From positions 2,232,001 to 2,296,000 of the forward strand of contig JARKIF010000006.1 in the NCBI GenBank assembly GCA_029378245.1: a stretch of 64,000 bases of DNA. Reading direction: 5' to 3'. Both the position numbers and the translations under genes were made by a program. Below the pieces are notes generated by a model. It did no database searches and was not told where the DNA came from. It saw only the letters and a program-made list of their open reading frames with translations. This document shows positions 38,714-52,320 of this stretch, piece after piece (position 1 is the first letter of the stretch; each line of letters opens with the position of its first letter). The stretch is from Roridomyces roridus. Its lineage: Eukaryota > Basidiomycota > Agaricomycetes > Agaricales > Mycenaceae.

Positions 38714-40578
38714 TTACTCTAATTCTATCCTCCTCGCTGGCGGCAACCTGACAAACGCGAACAACACAAAAGCAACGACCGTATTCCCCAACGCGACGAA
38801 AAACAGGGCGGTCGGGAAGGTAGCGACCGTCTTGGCATAGACAGCCCCGTACATGAATGGTCCGAGAACATTCGCACTGCAGCCAACATTAGCTTTACTC
38901 GGAGACCGAAAGAGGGACGCACAATACTGCCTGCAAGACACTCATAGCCCCAAACAACTTGCCCGTCTCCAACGGCTTCCCTGGCCCCACTTTCGCAGCA
39001 TAAAGAGCAAGCGCAACGCTATTGACAGCTGCTTGGAGACCGTACCCAAACGACCCGAGCATGATGAATAGCGTAAAGACGGAACCCGTTGGCGCAAAGG
39101 GCAGTATCGCGAAGGTGACCATGTCAATGAGAATCGAGACCCGCGCCAGCGCGAGATCAAATAAGGAACTGTGTGCCGGAAGTGGCCGCTGGGCATCTTC
39201 TTCAGCGAGGAGAGGTTCCGTCTCGGACGTGTCTGCGGTTCTGGTGTCTTTGAAATATTTGATGACGACTGGGTGTGCGTCAGAAACCGGATACACAGGG
39301 AAGAGATACCACTAACCAGGCAGTATCAAGATGAGAAAGATTCCCCGACTTGCACCAAGACTGCTTATGCAGTATCCCAGCTGCGAAACATCAGAAAGAA
39401 TGCAGCGCACATCATTATGGGACTGACATATTCTGCATCCCATCGGAAAGTACTGAGAGCGTACAGGAACTGGCTTGTCAAGGAGGACTGTGGTTCCGTG
39501 AAAAACACGCATACAAGAGAAGGGAGAGACGCACCGAGGCCAGGAGCATCAATCCATTGCCCACCGTCAAGATGAGTAGATTCCAGTCCCTTTTCGCCAC
39601 ACCATTCGCAGAATCTTTCGAGATCTTCTCTGGCCATAGGACAGCGAGAGGCTGCAGGAAGAAAAAGGCGCGGCGCAGACGCGACAGGATGGTTCGCTCC
39701 TCGGATTGAAGGGATTCTTCGCGCATTCGAGCCATTGCGGCGTCCATTTCAGCTCGTGTGAGAGACTCTGGGAGAACAAAGGCGAAGATGCACATTTGTA
39801 TGAGCCTGAGCATGGCTGCCACGTAGAACACCCAAAGAACATTGTTGCTGAATCTAGGAATTGTGAGATTGGTGATGAAATCGAGAAGAAAACGGTACCT
39901 AACGATGAAACTTCCCAATAGAGGCCCCACAGCAACACCGACCACAGCGAAGCCTGACGCCAGTGAGAAAAGCCGAGATCTGACGCGGCAGTAAGCCTTG
40001 TAGTTCAATCGTTTTTGATTTTCGCTCACCTTGTCTCGGGCGTCGAGAGGTCCCCCATATACGCGAAGAGAGCAGCACTCTCACTGGCTATCTCTCCACC
40101 TACCAGCCCCATGACCACAGAATTGAGGAGAAGGAACCAATAGCCCCCGGGAATCCTCTCAACAAACTTGGCGACGAAGATATTGTTCAGTGTGCTTAGC
40201 AGATGCCCAAAAGCAGTAACTGCAAGGACCCGTGTGCGGCCATGTCGGTCGGAGAACTGGGAGAGTTTAGACACAAGCGCAAAGAGCTTGTAGGCTACGT
40301 ACGGATCCCCACCAAGCGACAGTAAGGAAAGTGGTTATTCCAGTTGCGGAGGTGAGCACCGCAATGAATGCAGATGTGGCGGAGGCGCACTGAGTGGGAG
40401 CAGACGCAAAGACGAGTGTCTTGGGTCCATCCACACGGCAGACGAGTTCAGCGTACAGTTGAACTGTAGACGCGGCCGTTAATGTCAATGTTAGGGTGCT
40501 GAGGGGCGCCAGTATCATCATCCATAATGGATTTGGCCTCGACGGGGTGTCGACATCGCGGTTGGTCGGGTCTGCCAT
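38714..40578 (-). CDS. Major facilitator superfamily transporter
   Basis: The start MADPTNRDVDTPSRPNPLWM is followed by a string of hydrophobic segments. The motif-A loop FSDRHGRTRVLAVTAFGHLL lies between transmembrane segments 2 and 3, followed by GEIASESAALFAYMGDLSTP and SGFAVVGVAVGPLLGSFIV. A charged central loop (ESLTRAEMDAAMARMREESL) precedes the second half (ILIDMVTFAILPFAPTG, GSFGYGLQAAVNSVALALYA, TALFFVALGNTVVAFVLFAF). The end is PARRIELE. Several short introns are present; the first joins WWGS to FSDRHG. The pattern resembles the tetracycline-transporter/hippocampus-abundant-transcript-like branch of MFS proteins. The substrate cannot be read from sequence. It lies in the inverted-repeat spacer. 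Confidence 0.82.
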
Positions 40579-40778
40579 GGTGGTCCCAGGGAATTGTGAG
40601 TCTTTATCTGAGCTCTAATGATTAGCTGCGGACGGGGGCCCGCTGCGGCGCAGTAGTTGCAACATTGATGTTGAAGACGCGAAGATGGCCGAGGCGTAGC
40701 ATACTGTATTACTCTGCGAGAGATAAGGAGATCTAGAGAGAGAGAAATCGTCGACGTTGTGGTCAAACTCAATCACGA

Positions 40779-42019
40779 CTAATAAAACACGACCTCCAGC
40801 CTTTGATTCCGACTCGCAATGTCCGGCGTACCCGTCCCTCCCGTGATATATGCCCTATGCTGCCCTACCTCCTTGTTGAGATAGTCGATGGCGGCCTTGT
40901 TCGGCCCACCCATCCAGTTTCCAACCGTCGATGCAATACACTCGACTCCGTCCTGCCGTTTCTGCTTTGCAGCTGCAGGCGCCCTTGCAACAGTATCTAC
41001 CGTCGTGAAACCGCCTTCGACCTTGGATCCATCCGTCGACGCGATCGTCGCCGCCCCGTCACAACCCTGCTCAAGGCTAATGTCGCCATGCGCGCCGTGG
41101 TCATTGTCCGCACTCAGCTGGAACTCGGCCCACGTTGCCGGCTGCAGCGTTCCCCTCTGCACGCGGCCTTTGAAGCTTGCAGGCAGGGACACAAAGTGCG
41201 TCTCGCCGGGCTTGACCGCGATCGACGTCGATGGCTTGTCAAAGTTGGCGCCAGCCGTCCCGTTTCCATTCCAGTAGTTGGGAAAGAAGAAGAACTTGGT
41301 CTCCGTCTTGCCTCTGTTCGCCAAAATGATCCCAGGCCCGTCGGCGTGCACTGTACTGTCAGCCTTGGGCAGAGGGGTGCGATGCTCGACGACAGCTGCT
41401 TGAACGCGGTGGGCTAGATGGGGCTCACTGGCGGGTGACGCATCGCCGTCGTTGTACGTCAGCAATAAATCCTTGCTCCCGTGGGCCGCGCTGCTCTGTG
41501 CATTGTCTCCCACATCGCCTGCATTCCCGCCCCATGCACCGATCCCAATGTAGACTTTCCCTTCCGCGAATGTGCGCACCCAATTCTCCAGATCTTTGTT
41601 ACTCTTGGGCGCGTCAATGCGAGTGGGGATGCCGTGCCCGTCCAAATGCACCACGCCCTTCAGCTTGTTCTTCAAATTTCCGTCCGCCCTGGCCCACGCA
41701 GCGCGCAGGTCCTGCATAATGTCGGGTCTCCCTTGCGCGTGCTGTTGTCTCCAACCTGCTGGATCGTCATATTACCTCCCGCGCCCACGATGACCGAAAT
41801 GTCGAACGTGTCGTTGCCCATCCACCCGTCCTTGGTGATTTCGGCCTGCTCTCCCTCGTGTCCATCGTGCAGCGCGATGATGGCGCCGGTAGTCTTGTCG
41901 GGCGCTGCCAGGCTGGTGGTCTCGCCAGCTTTCACGACAATATTCTTGTTGTCGTTCCAGCCGTGGACTTCGAATTCCTGCGGGTGGTTCGACTTGTTGT
42001 GGATGTGAATGTAGTGCAT
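40779..42019 (-). CDS. Unrecognised two-repeat beta-rich protein
   Basis: The start MHYIHIHNKSNHPQEFEVHG is chosen because a TTTAAATA box lies about 33 bp upstream; an in-frame ATG at 42040 is the alternative. One 44-nt intron (gttgga...tgcag) joins MTIQQ to DLRAAWARADG. The product is about 400 residues with no signal peptide. Two halves share a beta-sandwich-like pattern. The N-terminal half has VVKAGETTSLAAP and TFDISVIVGAGG; the C-terminal half has AVKPGETHFVSLPASFKG and GDISLEQGCDG. The latter is reminiscent of thaumatin-like or osmotin-like folds by motif only. No family is claimed. It is divergent from the GH128 gene. Confidence 0.6.
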
Positions 42020-42564
42020 GGTGCTCTGTTCGTCTCTCAAGGCAGCAGTAGTATTTAAAGCGGCACCCCGCGTTTAGTGCTATGCGCTTGCGACATTCCA
42101 TCCCGCGGTCGGAGTGTCTCACTGAATTGGCCTGCGAGTCTAGAAGTGCGAGAACACCGGGAACCATTTGGCGAGCGGTGCTAGGTCGGTGCAATTTACG
42201 AGTCCATTTCAAGATGTTTCTAAAATATCTCCCAGTTCTCATGCTCCATCTTCCTGAGCCTTCAAGTGCGACTGGCGATATCTATGGCTCTATTGCTTCT
42301 CGTCGCCGCCTTGTGAAAAGCATCGATATTGCACTGAAAACCGATCAACGAAGAATGACGGTGGCGGTGCATGTCGTCTTCCCGGCTTCCCGCTCCACGC
42401 GGACTCACGACGGCCTCTGTCGGGCTCGCCAACTTGTGTTATTTTTTAGACACGAAGCTCCTTCCGACGGGAAGGGCTCTTACTATTTACGCGTTGTCCC
42501 CGCGCTAACTGCCGATACAAAATGGGAGATATGAGCTCTACGACTTCACATTCTACCACCCAAC
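42020..42564. promoter_or_regulatory. Divergent promoter region with a TATA-like box for the minus-strand gene
   Basis: TATTTAAA at 42052-42059 (TTTAAATA on the minus strand) is well placed for the gene at 40779-42019. The rest serves the divergent GH128 gene. A 150-codon open frame on the plus strand (42082-42534) shows no recognisable protein character, and I do not call it a gene. Confidence 0.4.
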
Positions 42565-43302
42565 ATGATCAAGAAACGCGTTCTCCTCTGGGACTGGACC
42601 AACTCGCGCGATGTGCCATCCGCCATGGACGCGGTCAACTTTGAGCACATCTGCGCCGTCTCCAACTGGAACACTTGGACACCTGCGGAGCTCAAGAATC
42701 GGGCACCATTCCGACCTATGGTGCGCACCAAAGACCAGCTCGCTGGCCAGGATTGGGAGAACGTGCTCCACAGCAACCAACCCATAATACACTTTTTAAA
42801 CGAGCCCGAGCGCGCTGGTGTGTCCGCTGCCGAGGCTGCTTCACTTTGGGAGCAGCATATGGTTCCCCTCCGTTCGCAGCACGGCAAAAAGCTCGTTTCG
42901 CCTAGCTGTGCGAGCGATGCCAACGGGAAGAAGTGGATCACGGAGTTTTTGGAACGCGTCAAGACGCATCCTCCCGACTTTCTGGGGATGCACTACTACG
43001 GCACGAACGGGGACGAGGCCATCAAGTATATCACGGAGCTGCATAACGAGCATTCGCACCTTCCTGTTATCGTGTCGGAGATTGCCAGTATTTCGCGGGA
43101 CAAGGGGCAAGTGTATGCGTTTACGGCAAAGTTGGCGAATTGGATGGATGGGACTGGGTGGGTGCATGAGTATGGCTTCTTTGGGTGTATGAGGCATGTT
43201 GCGGACGGGTTTGTGAGTCCAGAGGCACAGTTGATGGATGCGAATGGGCATTTTACAGAGTTGATGGAGAGGCTTATGACGGAGGAACCTGTAAAGGCTT
43301 GA
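42565..43302 (+). CDS. GH128-type glycosyl hydrolase (Asl1-like, beta-1,3-glucanase)
   Basis: An intronless frame of 245 residues begins MIKKRVLLWDWTNSRDVP. It matches the glycosyl hydrolase catalytic core family typified by fission yeast Asl1: a TIM-barrel with HFLNEPERAGVS (probable acid/base Glu after Asn), then FLGMHYYGTNGDEAIKYI, then VIVSEIASISRD (probable nucleophile Glu), and a final WMDGTGWVHEYGFFGCM. No signal peptide is present, unlike many secreted members, so it may act inside the cell, leave by an unconventional route, or be missing a first exon. Relatives cleave fungal beta-1,3-glucan. Family confidence is high; substrate is inferred. Confidence 0.82.
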   Translation: MIKKRVLLWDWTNSRDVPSAMDAVNFEHICAVSNWNTWTPAELKNRAPFRPMVRTKDQLAGQDWENVLHSNQPIIHFLNEPERAGVSAAEAASLWEQHMVPLRSQHGKKLVSPSCASDANGKKWITEFLERVKTHPPDFLGMHYYGTNGDEAIKYITELHNEHSHLPVIVSEIASISRDKGQVYAFTAKLANWMDGTGWVHEYGFFGCMRHVADGFVSPEAQLMDANGHFTELMERLMTEEPVKA

Positions 43303-43526
43303 GTGGAATTAATTGTGTTGTGAGCGACGGATCATTCGGATCATTCGGACCATTCGGACTGTGAACACGGCATCTCTTCACTTTCCATTGTTCAAAACAT
43401 CGGGCGGCGCAGAACCCCATTCCCTCAGGATGATATTTTCCCTTGGCTCAAAGAAGGAACATCTTTCACACATATTGTCATCAGTCATAAGCTCAGAAGC
43501 TAGCCTGGGTACTATGTGCCTGCGAA

Positions 43527-45284
<1,758 letters not shown>

Positions 45285-46068
45285 ATGTATAAGGAGCTGC
45301 TTGGATTGTACTATTAGTGCTATGTACTGTTTTGTGGATTGCTCGCCTCGTCGCCGTCTTCAGAAACGGTGGCACATTGATGGCATCATTCCCGAATCAG
45401 TCCCATCTCTTGTCCGTCTCTTTGCCGTCTCTCCAACCCTCTTTACATCTTGAGCGACTGTTAACACTCTCATTGCACCCAACGCTTGAATATTCGCAAA
45501 TCTGAATGGCTGTGACGAATCTACACCGGAAACCGGTCTGGAGATACGATTCAGACGTCCGGCAAACCTTTGAATTGTGCTACCCGCTGGAGACGCGCGG
45601 CCATATGTTGTAGCTGCCAAGCGAGACAGACGCCGTGACGGTCTCAGGACCAGACGCGCGACTCAGAGCGCCCGTATGCACTTTCGCCGTCTTCGGGCAT
45701 CTGTATAGGTTTCAGACCCAACTTCAACGTTACATTGGCTCGCCATATTCAGCACAGATGACTGGGGAGGACTCAGTTGTGCGATCATGGACGGAGCCCG
45801 CCGAAGAAAGCGGGCCAACCAGGTAGATTTCCGGTCACTTTCAATACTGTTCTGCGAGGGTCCCGCCATCCTAGGCCGGATGTACGTGACGTGGTGCTTC
45901 TAATGATACCAACTCAAATATCTAAAGGTTCAGCTGCCGCCTCGAAGAATCATAACCTTGATGACCACGATTCCGTTCTTCGGATTCCTTGGACTTTGTT
46001 CGTCTCTTACCCCTCGGCTCAAAGCTCCTTTATAAGCTCGCCCGTGCAGATGCGACTTCCATCGCCAA
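45285..46068. other. Intergenic region between the two aldehyde dehydrogenases
   Basis: No gene is recognised; short frames here lack protein character. TATAAG at 46031-46036 lies 38 bp before the ATG of copy B and is a plausible TATA element. Confidence 0.4.
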
Positions 46069-47809
46069 ATGGTCCACTTCACCCCACTCTTCATCGACGG
46101 GCAGGAAACCCCTGCCAGCGACAATGCTACATTTGAAGTTTTCAATACCACTAAATCTAGCGTCGTCGGGACCTCAGCTTCGGCCTCCAGTGCTGACTGC
46201 AAAGCCGCTGTCGAGGCTGCCGGGCGTGCCTTCAAGGCTTGGGAAAAGACAACGCCCTGGTTTCGCCGCGACCTGTTCCTCAAAGTAGCAGATCTTGTCG
46301 CTTCAGATGCATGGCGCGACCTCATCGTCCAGACCACTGTCGAAGAAACGGGTTGCATCCCCGGCTGGGCTTGGGGAAATTGGTCATTGCTCGCTTCTAT
46401 GCTGCGCGCTGCCGCCTCGTCTGCGAATGACTTGACAGGCACGACTTTCCCTTCGTCCACCGGCGGTCAATGCGTCATGGAGCGGCGCGCGATGGGTGTT
46501 GTGTATGTCTTCCATTATACCTGTTTCGCGTCGCTAACAATTCGACAGGTTCGCCATTGTCCCATGGAACGCACCCGTCGCACTCGCTCTGCGTGCCATT
46601 GCGGTTCCCATCATCTGCGGCAATACCGTCGTTCTCAAGTCCTCCGAGTTTAGCCCGCGAAGCCACGCACTCGTTGTGCAGCTTTTCCACGAGGCGGGGC
46701 TTCCAAACGGTGTTCTCAACTACATCTCCATCTCGCGCGAAACTGCGGGAGTTCTCACAGCTGAAGTTACCGCGCATCCCCTCGTGCGCAAAATAAACGT
46801 GCGTTCTTTGTCTTATTCTTGATGCACGGGTTCTCACTCTCGTGTAGTTCACTGGTGGAGACCGCGTCGGCCGCATAATCGCCACCGAAGCAGCCAAGCA
46901 TCTGAAGCCCGTTGTCTTGGAGCTTGGCGGCAATGCAGCAGCAGTTGTAAATTAAAAACCTTGGCCTCATCATCTCCTTTGGCTGACGTATCTCAGGTCC
47001 TTGAAGATGCCAGCATTGAAGACGCAGCGAATGCGATCGTGTACGGCGCTATGATGCATTCCGGGCAAATTTGCATGTCCACTGAGCGGGTGATTGTCCA
47101 ACGTGCTGTGGCAGATACCCTCGTCGCACAGATCAAGACACTGTCCGAGAAGCTCACTGTCGGCACGGAGGAGAGTGTCAATCTCCGGCCAGTGTTCACG
47201 GAGAGCTCGGCTGCAAATATACTTGCGGCGATATCTGAGGCACAGGCAGCGGGAGCCAAGGTCGTTTCAGGTGATCTTACGCGCCATGGAGCGCTGCTGC
47301 GGCCCCACCTAGTCACGGGCGTCAAACCGGGCATGAGGCTCTGGGAGTGTGAATCGTTCGGACCAGGTTAGCGCTATTCTATTTTGGCCTTTTATCTCTT
47401 CTCAGAGGCTTCTAGTCTTGGCTTTCGCCGTGGTCGACACCCCTGAGGAAGCAGTCGAACTTGCGAATGCCTCCGAGTACTCTTTGACTGCAGCTCTTTG
47501 GACGTCGGACATGTCCAAGGCCCAGCGCATCGCGCCGCTCATTCGTGCAGGTAGGCAGCAAGTTTTCTGTCGGTCTGGGGCGCTCATCTTTGCTCAGGAT
47601 ACGTCAATGTCAATGGCCTCACCGTTCACAATGAACCATTCATCGGTGTCGCCGGGCTTGGGTACGTTCTTGGAAACACTACCAATCTCATGGAACTCAT
47701 AATCCCTCGTAGTGGGACTTCTGGCTATGGTAACTTCCATGTCGATGACTTTACGGACAAAAGGGTTGTCGTGACCCATCCGCTTGGCCAGCAATTTGCG
47801 TTTCAGTAA
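46069..47809 (+). CDS. NAD(P)-dependent aldehyde dehydrogenase, copy B
   Basis: Tandem paralogue of 43527-45284 with the same exon layout. The start is MVHFTPLFIDGQETPASDNA, followed by [47 protein letters not shown] and LELGGNAAAV. HSGQICMSTERVIVQ carries the catalytic Cys, and the end is FTDKRVVVTHPLGQQFAFQ. Compared with copy A, the Lys-Ala-Pro after LELGG is replaced by Asn-Ala-Ala, next to the general-base Glu, which itself is kept. All introns have good borders and the frame is intact. The product is a cytosolic ALDH of about 480 residues; the two copies could differ in substrate preference. Confidence 0.85.
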
Positions 47810-48230
47810 ATTTTTGTATTGATCTCTAATGGCATTCCCTTCTTCCTCGACTTGTTGAACGCCTTGCAGCACCGGGACCAAGACCTGGCCGACGAATAAA
47901 GGGGTATCATCGTGTTGCCCAGAGCTGTTCCTGTTGCTTGGTACCGATGAATGCCCACTAGTTCCGCTCCTAGCGAGAACGCGTGCGGCGCAAAAGCACT
48001 TGGCCCAATTTTGTTACGTCCCAGTGCAGAACGCTAGCAATTGACTGAGTGATTGCTGAGTGAACGGATTTGTATCTACGCGGCGATAATCGGGTGATCG
48101 GGACCCCGTTGCGGAAGAAAAAGCATCGCCACGATCAAGTCGCCAAGGAAGTTCCTCCATATAAACGTCTCACTCACTCTCATATGTGGAGTGTGTATCC
48201 CTAGCCCCCCATCTGAGACTCTCACCCACC
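47810..48230 (+). promoter_or_regulatory. Upstream region of DUF1275 gene B
   Basis: No gene is seen. TATAAA at 48160-48165 lies 66 bp before the chosen ATG. Confidence 0.45.
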
Positions 48231-49312
48231 ATGTCCACCATGACCACCATAGAGAGCAAGACCCTGGGTGCTTCGGTGCCAGTCCTGGACAAAGAAGACT
48301 CGAACGTCGATGCAGAACGCGCGATGGCAAAACCCCACCGGCCCACCTTTTGGGAGCACTTGAACTCGGAGGTCGACCCAGCCCAGGCTACGGGTCCTCT
48401 GGCGGCATATTGCTTCATGACTGGCTTCATGTGCGTGCAGGGACGAACCACTTGCCACGGAGGGATGCTAACAAAAGATTTGCAGAGATGCCATATCATT
48501 CTCTGCGATCTTTGTCTGGTGTGGGTTTCAGACTGGGAATTTTGCGCAGGTGAGGGGTTGTTCTGTTTAGTTTCTTGGTCGTATCCTGGGGACAGCAAGG
48601 ATCGTCGCTTATTTTTTCGCGTGCTTATTGCGACATTTTAGCTTGCTCTTGCCCTGGCTCGTCTCTGGGAAACCGCTCCCTCCGGCTCAGGGCATGATAC
48701 GACATTCCACATTGCCGACCGACAGGCACTGACCTCCCTGCTAACTTTCAACCTCGGTGCTTTCTTCGGTCGCCTGGGTGATCGTGTTGGGGCACACAAA
48801 CGGATCTGGCTCATCTCTGCCACGTTTGTGCAGGCACTGCTCACCATGGCGGCTGCCTTGACCATCTGGAAAAGTGGTGAGGGTAGTATTGCTGCCGTTC
48901 GTGGAGACCCCAGCTGGACGAGTGCCCTCACATACGTTGGTCTTGCGTTCATGAGTGCGAGCCTCGGTATACAGGGTATCGTCGGCAAGCGTCTGAATAC
49001 ACAATTTACGACCACCAGTACGTGCAATTCTCCACCGTGAAATCATCCACATTCTGAGTTCCTCGTGCAGTTGTTCTGACGACAGTCTGGGTCGAGCTCG
49101 TCACGGACCCAAGGCTATTCAATCTGCGGCAGAAAGTGAAAACGCGCGACCACAAGCTCATCGCTGCCGTCGCGCTCTTTGGCGGTGCCTTTGTCAGCCG
49201 AGCCATCCTCGCGCAGATTGGTGCTGCTGGAGCTCTCGGGGTGGGCACTGGCATACGAGTTTTGATTACATTGGCTTGGATTGTCATCCCTGGCAAACCT
49301 ATCAGCCGGTGA
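48231..49312 (+). CDS. DUF1275 (YoaK-type) membrane protein, copy B
   Basis: The start MSTMTTIESKTLGASVPV precedes FWEHLNSEVDPAQATGPLAA and YCFMTGF. Splicing gives DAISFSAIFVWCGFQTGNFAQ, LALALARLWET, then LLTFNLGAFFGRLGD, RIWLISATFVQALLTMAAA, IQGIVGKRLNTQFTTT and VVLTTVWVELVTDPRLF. The hydrophobic tail ends PGKPISR. The exon layout is the same as copy A at 36431, and the frame is intact. An ATG nine bases downstream is an alternative start. It is a multi-pass membrane protein of unknown function. The gene ends about 130 bp before the right inverted-repeat arm begins. Confidence 0.85.
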
Positions 49313-50128
49313 TTATCTCTCTCTTATATTCACGCACATAGATTTTGTTTCTTTGGTTTCGATATTAGACATGCTTTGGTACTGGGCCTAATGCTAATAA
49401 CTATGTATTTTTGCTGTCTGTTGGCCTACTCGACTATCTGAGCGTCCTGCGAACAGACGGTCTGGAAGAAATGAAAGGCACGGCGTTGGTACAGCGGTCC
49501 GGGCGACTCCGGTGGACGTTCGTGCGAAAGATGGTGTTCGGCTGCAGTGAAAATTTTCGTGTTCAACCTTGTTCAACGCGCTCACCAACGTCTCTTTGCT
49601 GCTCTATACCCTGCTCTCCTCATCCGTCTTTCGATCGCGGCAACACCGCGTCAACATCGCGTGGTCACGCGTCCGATCAACGTGCGCAGTGTCAACGGCG
49701 CGACTATCGGTTGGAACGCCCTAGACAACCCATTCGCGCCCTCCATTACGCGTCATTATCACTATATGAACTACCAGCGTCGTCGAAATACTTGAACATT
49801 CTCATCGCAATGGTTTTTGGTGGTTTCTCTATGGATTTCGCAGCTCTGGTACGTCTCCTTAAACTCTTGTGTCCTTTTCGTGTCCAAACGAGTAGAGGAA
49901 TGAGCGAAAGGATGCTTGAAAGATGAAAATTCGCGATCATGTTTCCTCGACGCGCCATGCCTGCCTCCACAATTTGCTTCCGCGGAACGAGACTGCAGGC
50001 CACCCACCGACGTCTGCGACGCGTCCTTGGCCTCGTATAACGTCTGTTCACCTTCTTTCGACTGCAGGAGCGCACCATTTCAGAGCAAATAGCCCTGCAC
50101 AGCCCATCATTCCTTGTCTTGAACCACC

Positions 50129-50713
50129 ATGTCCTCCATCTCCAACACCCAGTTTGTTCACATCCCCGTCCCCTTCCTCCCCGTCCAAGCTCGCCCCAAG
50201 AGGACTCGCCACGAGTTCGAGCGGGACAACAAGCCCTCCGTTGATGCAGACACCCAGCGCCCCCTCAAGCGCCTGAGGCTGCCCACCCCCATCATGTCCA
50301 TACACATACTTCAACTGGACGTCATTATCCGTCCAGACCCCGCCAAGGAGACGCCCGTCGAGCGTAGTCGTCGCCTTCACTGGGACCAGATCTACGAGAA
50401 ACACAACTCCCCCAGCATGCACGCGGACCCTCCAGCAGTGCAGGTCCCAGTGGTCGATATGCCAGTCGTTGACGACGATGAGCAGATGGCCGAGGTGGAC
50501 AACGACGAGGAGATGGCGGAGCCTGACGACGACGAGGAGATGGGCGAGCTCGACGACGACGTTGACATGGCCGAGCTTGACGATGACATTGTCATGGGCG
50601 AGCCCAAGGGCGTCCGTAAAGTCACCTACGGCGTCTCTAGTGAGCCGTACATGAAGGCGTTCAGGGTGCGACTAGAGGCGGGTATCGCGTCGCGTCGTTG
50701 GCGCAGGATGTGA
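50129..50713 (+). CDS. Acidic 194-residue hypothetical protein, right-arm copy
   Basis: Identical in translation to the left-arm ORF at 34775-35359, with the same ATG, acidic repeat block and basic C-terminus. Downstream of its stop the same strand shows a series of splice-like signals (gtaagaac at 50798, gtgcgtctc at 50970, and the module array), so it may be the first coding part of a longer intron-rich transcript. No family is recognised. Confidence 0.5.
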   Translation: MSSISNTQFVHIPVPFLPVQARPKRTRHEFERDNKPSVDADTQRPLKRLRLPTPIMSIHILQLDVIIRPDPAKETPVERSRRLHWDQIYEKHNSPSMHADPPAVQVPVVDMPVVDDDEQMAEVDNDEEMAEPDDDEEMGELDDDVDMAELDDDIVMGEPKGVRKVTYGVSSEPYMKAFRVRLEAGIASRRWRRM

Positions 50714-51759
50714 AGAATAGGCCCTGCTCAGTGCGTAACCAGTCTCGCCCTGGTTCTGTTGCTGATCATGGTCCAGATATATACTCTGCTTCATCTAGTA
50801 AGAACTCGCACATCTTCCTCGTTCACTATTGATATTTATTGCTTTGCAGGAAACTTGCTCGGCTGCCTAAGAGCCGTAGGACATACTATTTGCTTGACGC
50901 GGCGACAGCTCTTCCTATCCCTCATCATCTTCCCGTGTGTCCTCCGTGCCAAAATGGCCCTTCTGTGTAAAGTGCGTCTCTTGTGGCAATTTTCTTCCCT
51001 CACTGACCTGTACCTTTCTCAAGCTAGCAACGGACGTATCACGTACCGCCACAGCGCCCAACTACCCCGTGCGTCCTTTTTTCTCATTTCCACGCGCCCT
51101 CCTCATCCGTTGTCTGACAGGGCTTCCGATATCTCATGGAAGATGCTCTTCTCGTGCGTTTCCCGTTCTCCCTGTGTTGCTCTCGATACTGATTACTTCT
51201 GTAGCGGTTCCTCCTCGGTACTCTCTCACTAGCCCAATGTGCATCCAGATGGACAAATGTCCTTGAAAATTCTTCCTTTGTGCGTCCACGTGCACGCCGC
51301 CTTGTCAGTAATGGCTCACCTTCTTTCACAGATCGCGCAATTGCGACTACTCCAATATTGCTTGAGCCCTTGAAAGACCGACTCTCTTCCGCCGCGATAC
51401 CCCTCCATTCACCGCGCGAAACCCTTTCCTTCCTACGACGACGCGAAACCTCCCTCTGCACCCCGCCCTCTTCCCGGTGCTTGCCCACACTATCCCACGT
51501 GCTACGGACACCCTTCCGCCACCCTCGGTCAGCCAGCCATGTGAGCTTGTACCCCTTGCCTGCTGTACGGAGACTAATTGAGATTCCAGAGTGTTTCCGC
51601 GTTCCGCGCCCTCCACACGGTGCAACAGTCGCGGTTTCCTTTTCAACGGTCAATCTTTGTATTTCTGCCTTCTTGCCTTTTGGTACGTGTCCCATTACAT
51701 TGATACTTGCCTATCCTGACACTCACTCCAGGCTCTACTTGTTCGATTCTCTCTCCGTC

Positions 51760-52320
51760 TTTTCCGACCTTCGGCTCTTGCTCGATGTTTTCGTTTGATG
51801 ATGTCTTTGTGAGTCTTAAATGTCCATGCTGCGTTGATTTGTCATTGACTTGTACCCAGTATACCCCGGGCCCTTGCTCGACCTTCGCCTTCCTCCTTTG
51901 CTTATACCCCGGGCTCCTGCTCGATGTTTTCGTTTGATGATGACTTTGTGAGTCTCCAAATGGCTATTCTGCGTTGCTTTGTGATTGACTTGTACCCAGT
52001 ATACCCCGGGCCCTTGCTCGACCTTCGCCTTCTTCTCTCGCTTATACCCCGGGCTCCTGCTCGATGCTTTCGTTTGATGATGCCTTTGTGAGTCTCGAAT
52101 GTCTATCCTTGCTTTGATTAACTTGTATGCAAGATACCCCGGGCCCTTGCTCGACCTCTTGCGCCTTCTTTCTTCGACATCTTCACTATGCCGGGCATTT
52201 GCTCAGTGTTTTCTTCTGATGACACGCATGTGAGTCTCGAATGTCTATTCTGCTTTTGCTGTGATTAAACTGTACGCAAGATACCCCGGGCCCTTGCTCG
52301 ACCTCTGTACCTCTTTTCTT
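51760..52320 (+). repeat. Exon-intron module array, right arm
   Basis: GTGAGTCT donors occur at 51809, 51948, 52088 and 52230 (spacing 139, 140, 142 bp). Matching introns end at 51859, 51999, 52133 and 52280. The exons between are 88, 88 and 96 bp. Each exon is itself a diverged tandem pair of halves beginning ATACCCCGGG. Because 88 is not a multiple of three, the reading frame rotates from unit to unit, and one frame gives TPGSCSMFSFDD-like peptides. The unit thus repeats a whole splice module, not just an exon. Confidence 0.75.

Noticed and set aside
42082..42534. 150-codon + strand frame between the unknown protein and GH128
   Set aside because: No recognisable domain, and it covers the divergent promoter region including the TATA-like box vicinity.
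47594..47881. 95-codon minus-strand frame opposite the end of ALDH copy B
   Set aside because: It overlaps well-supported ALDH exons and shows no family features of its own; treated as a shadow.
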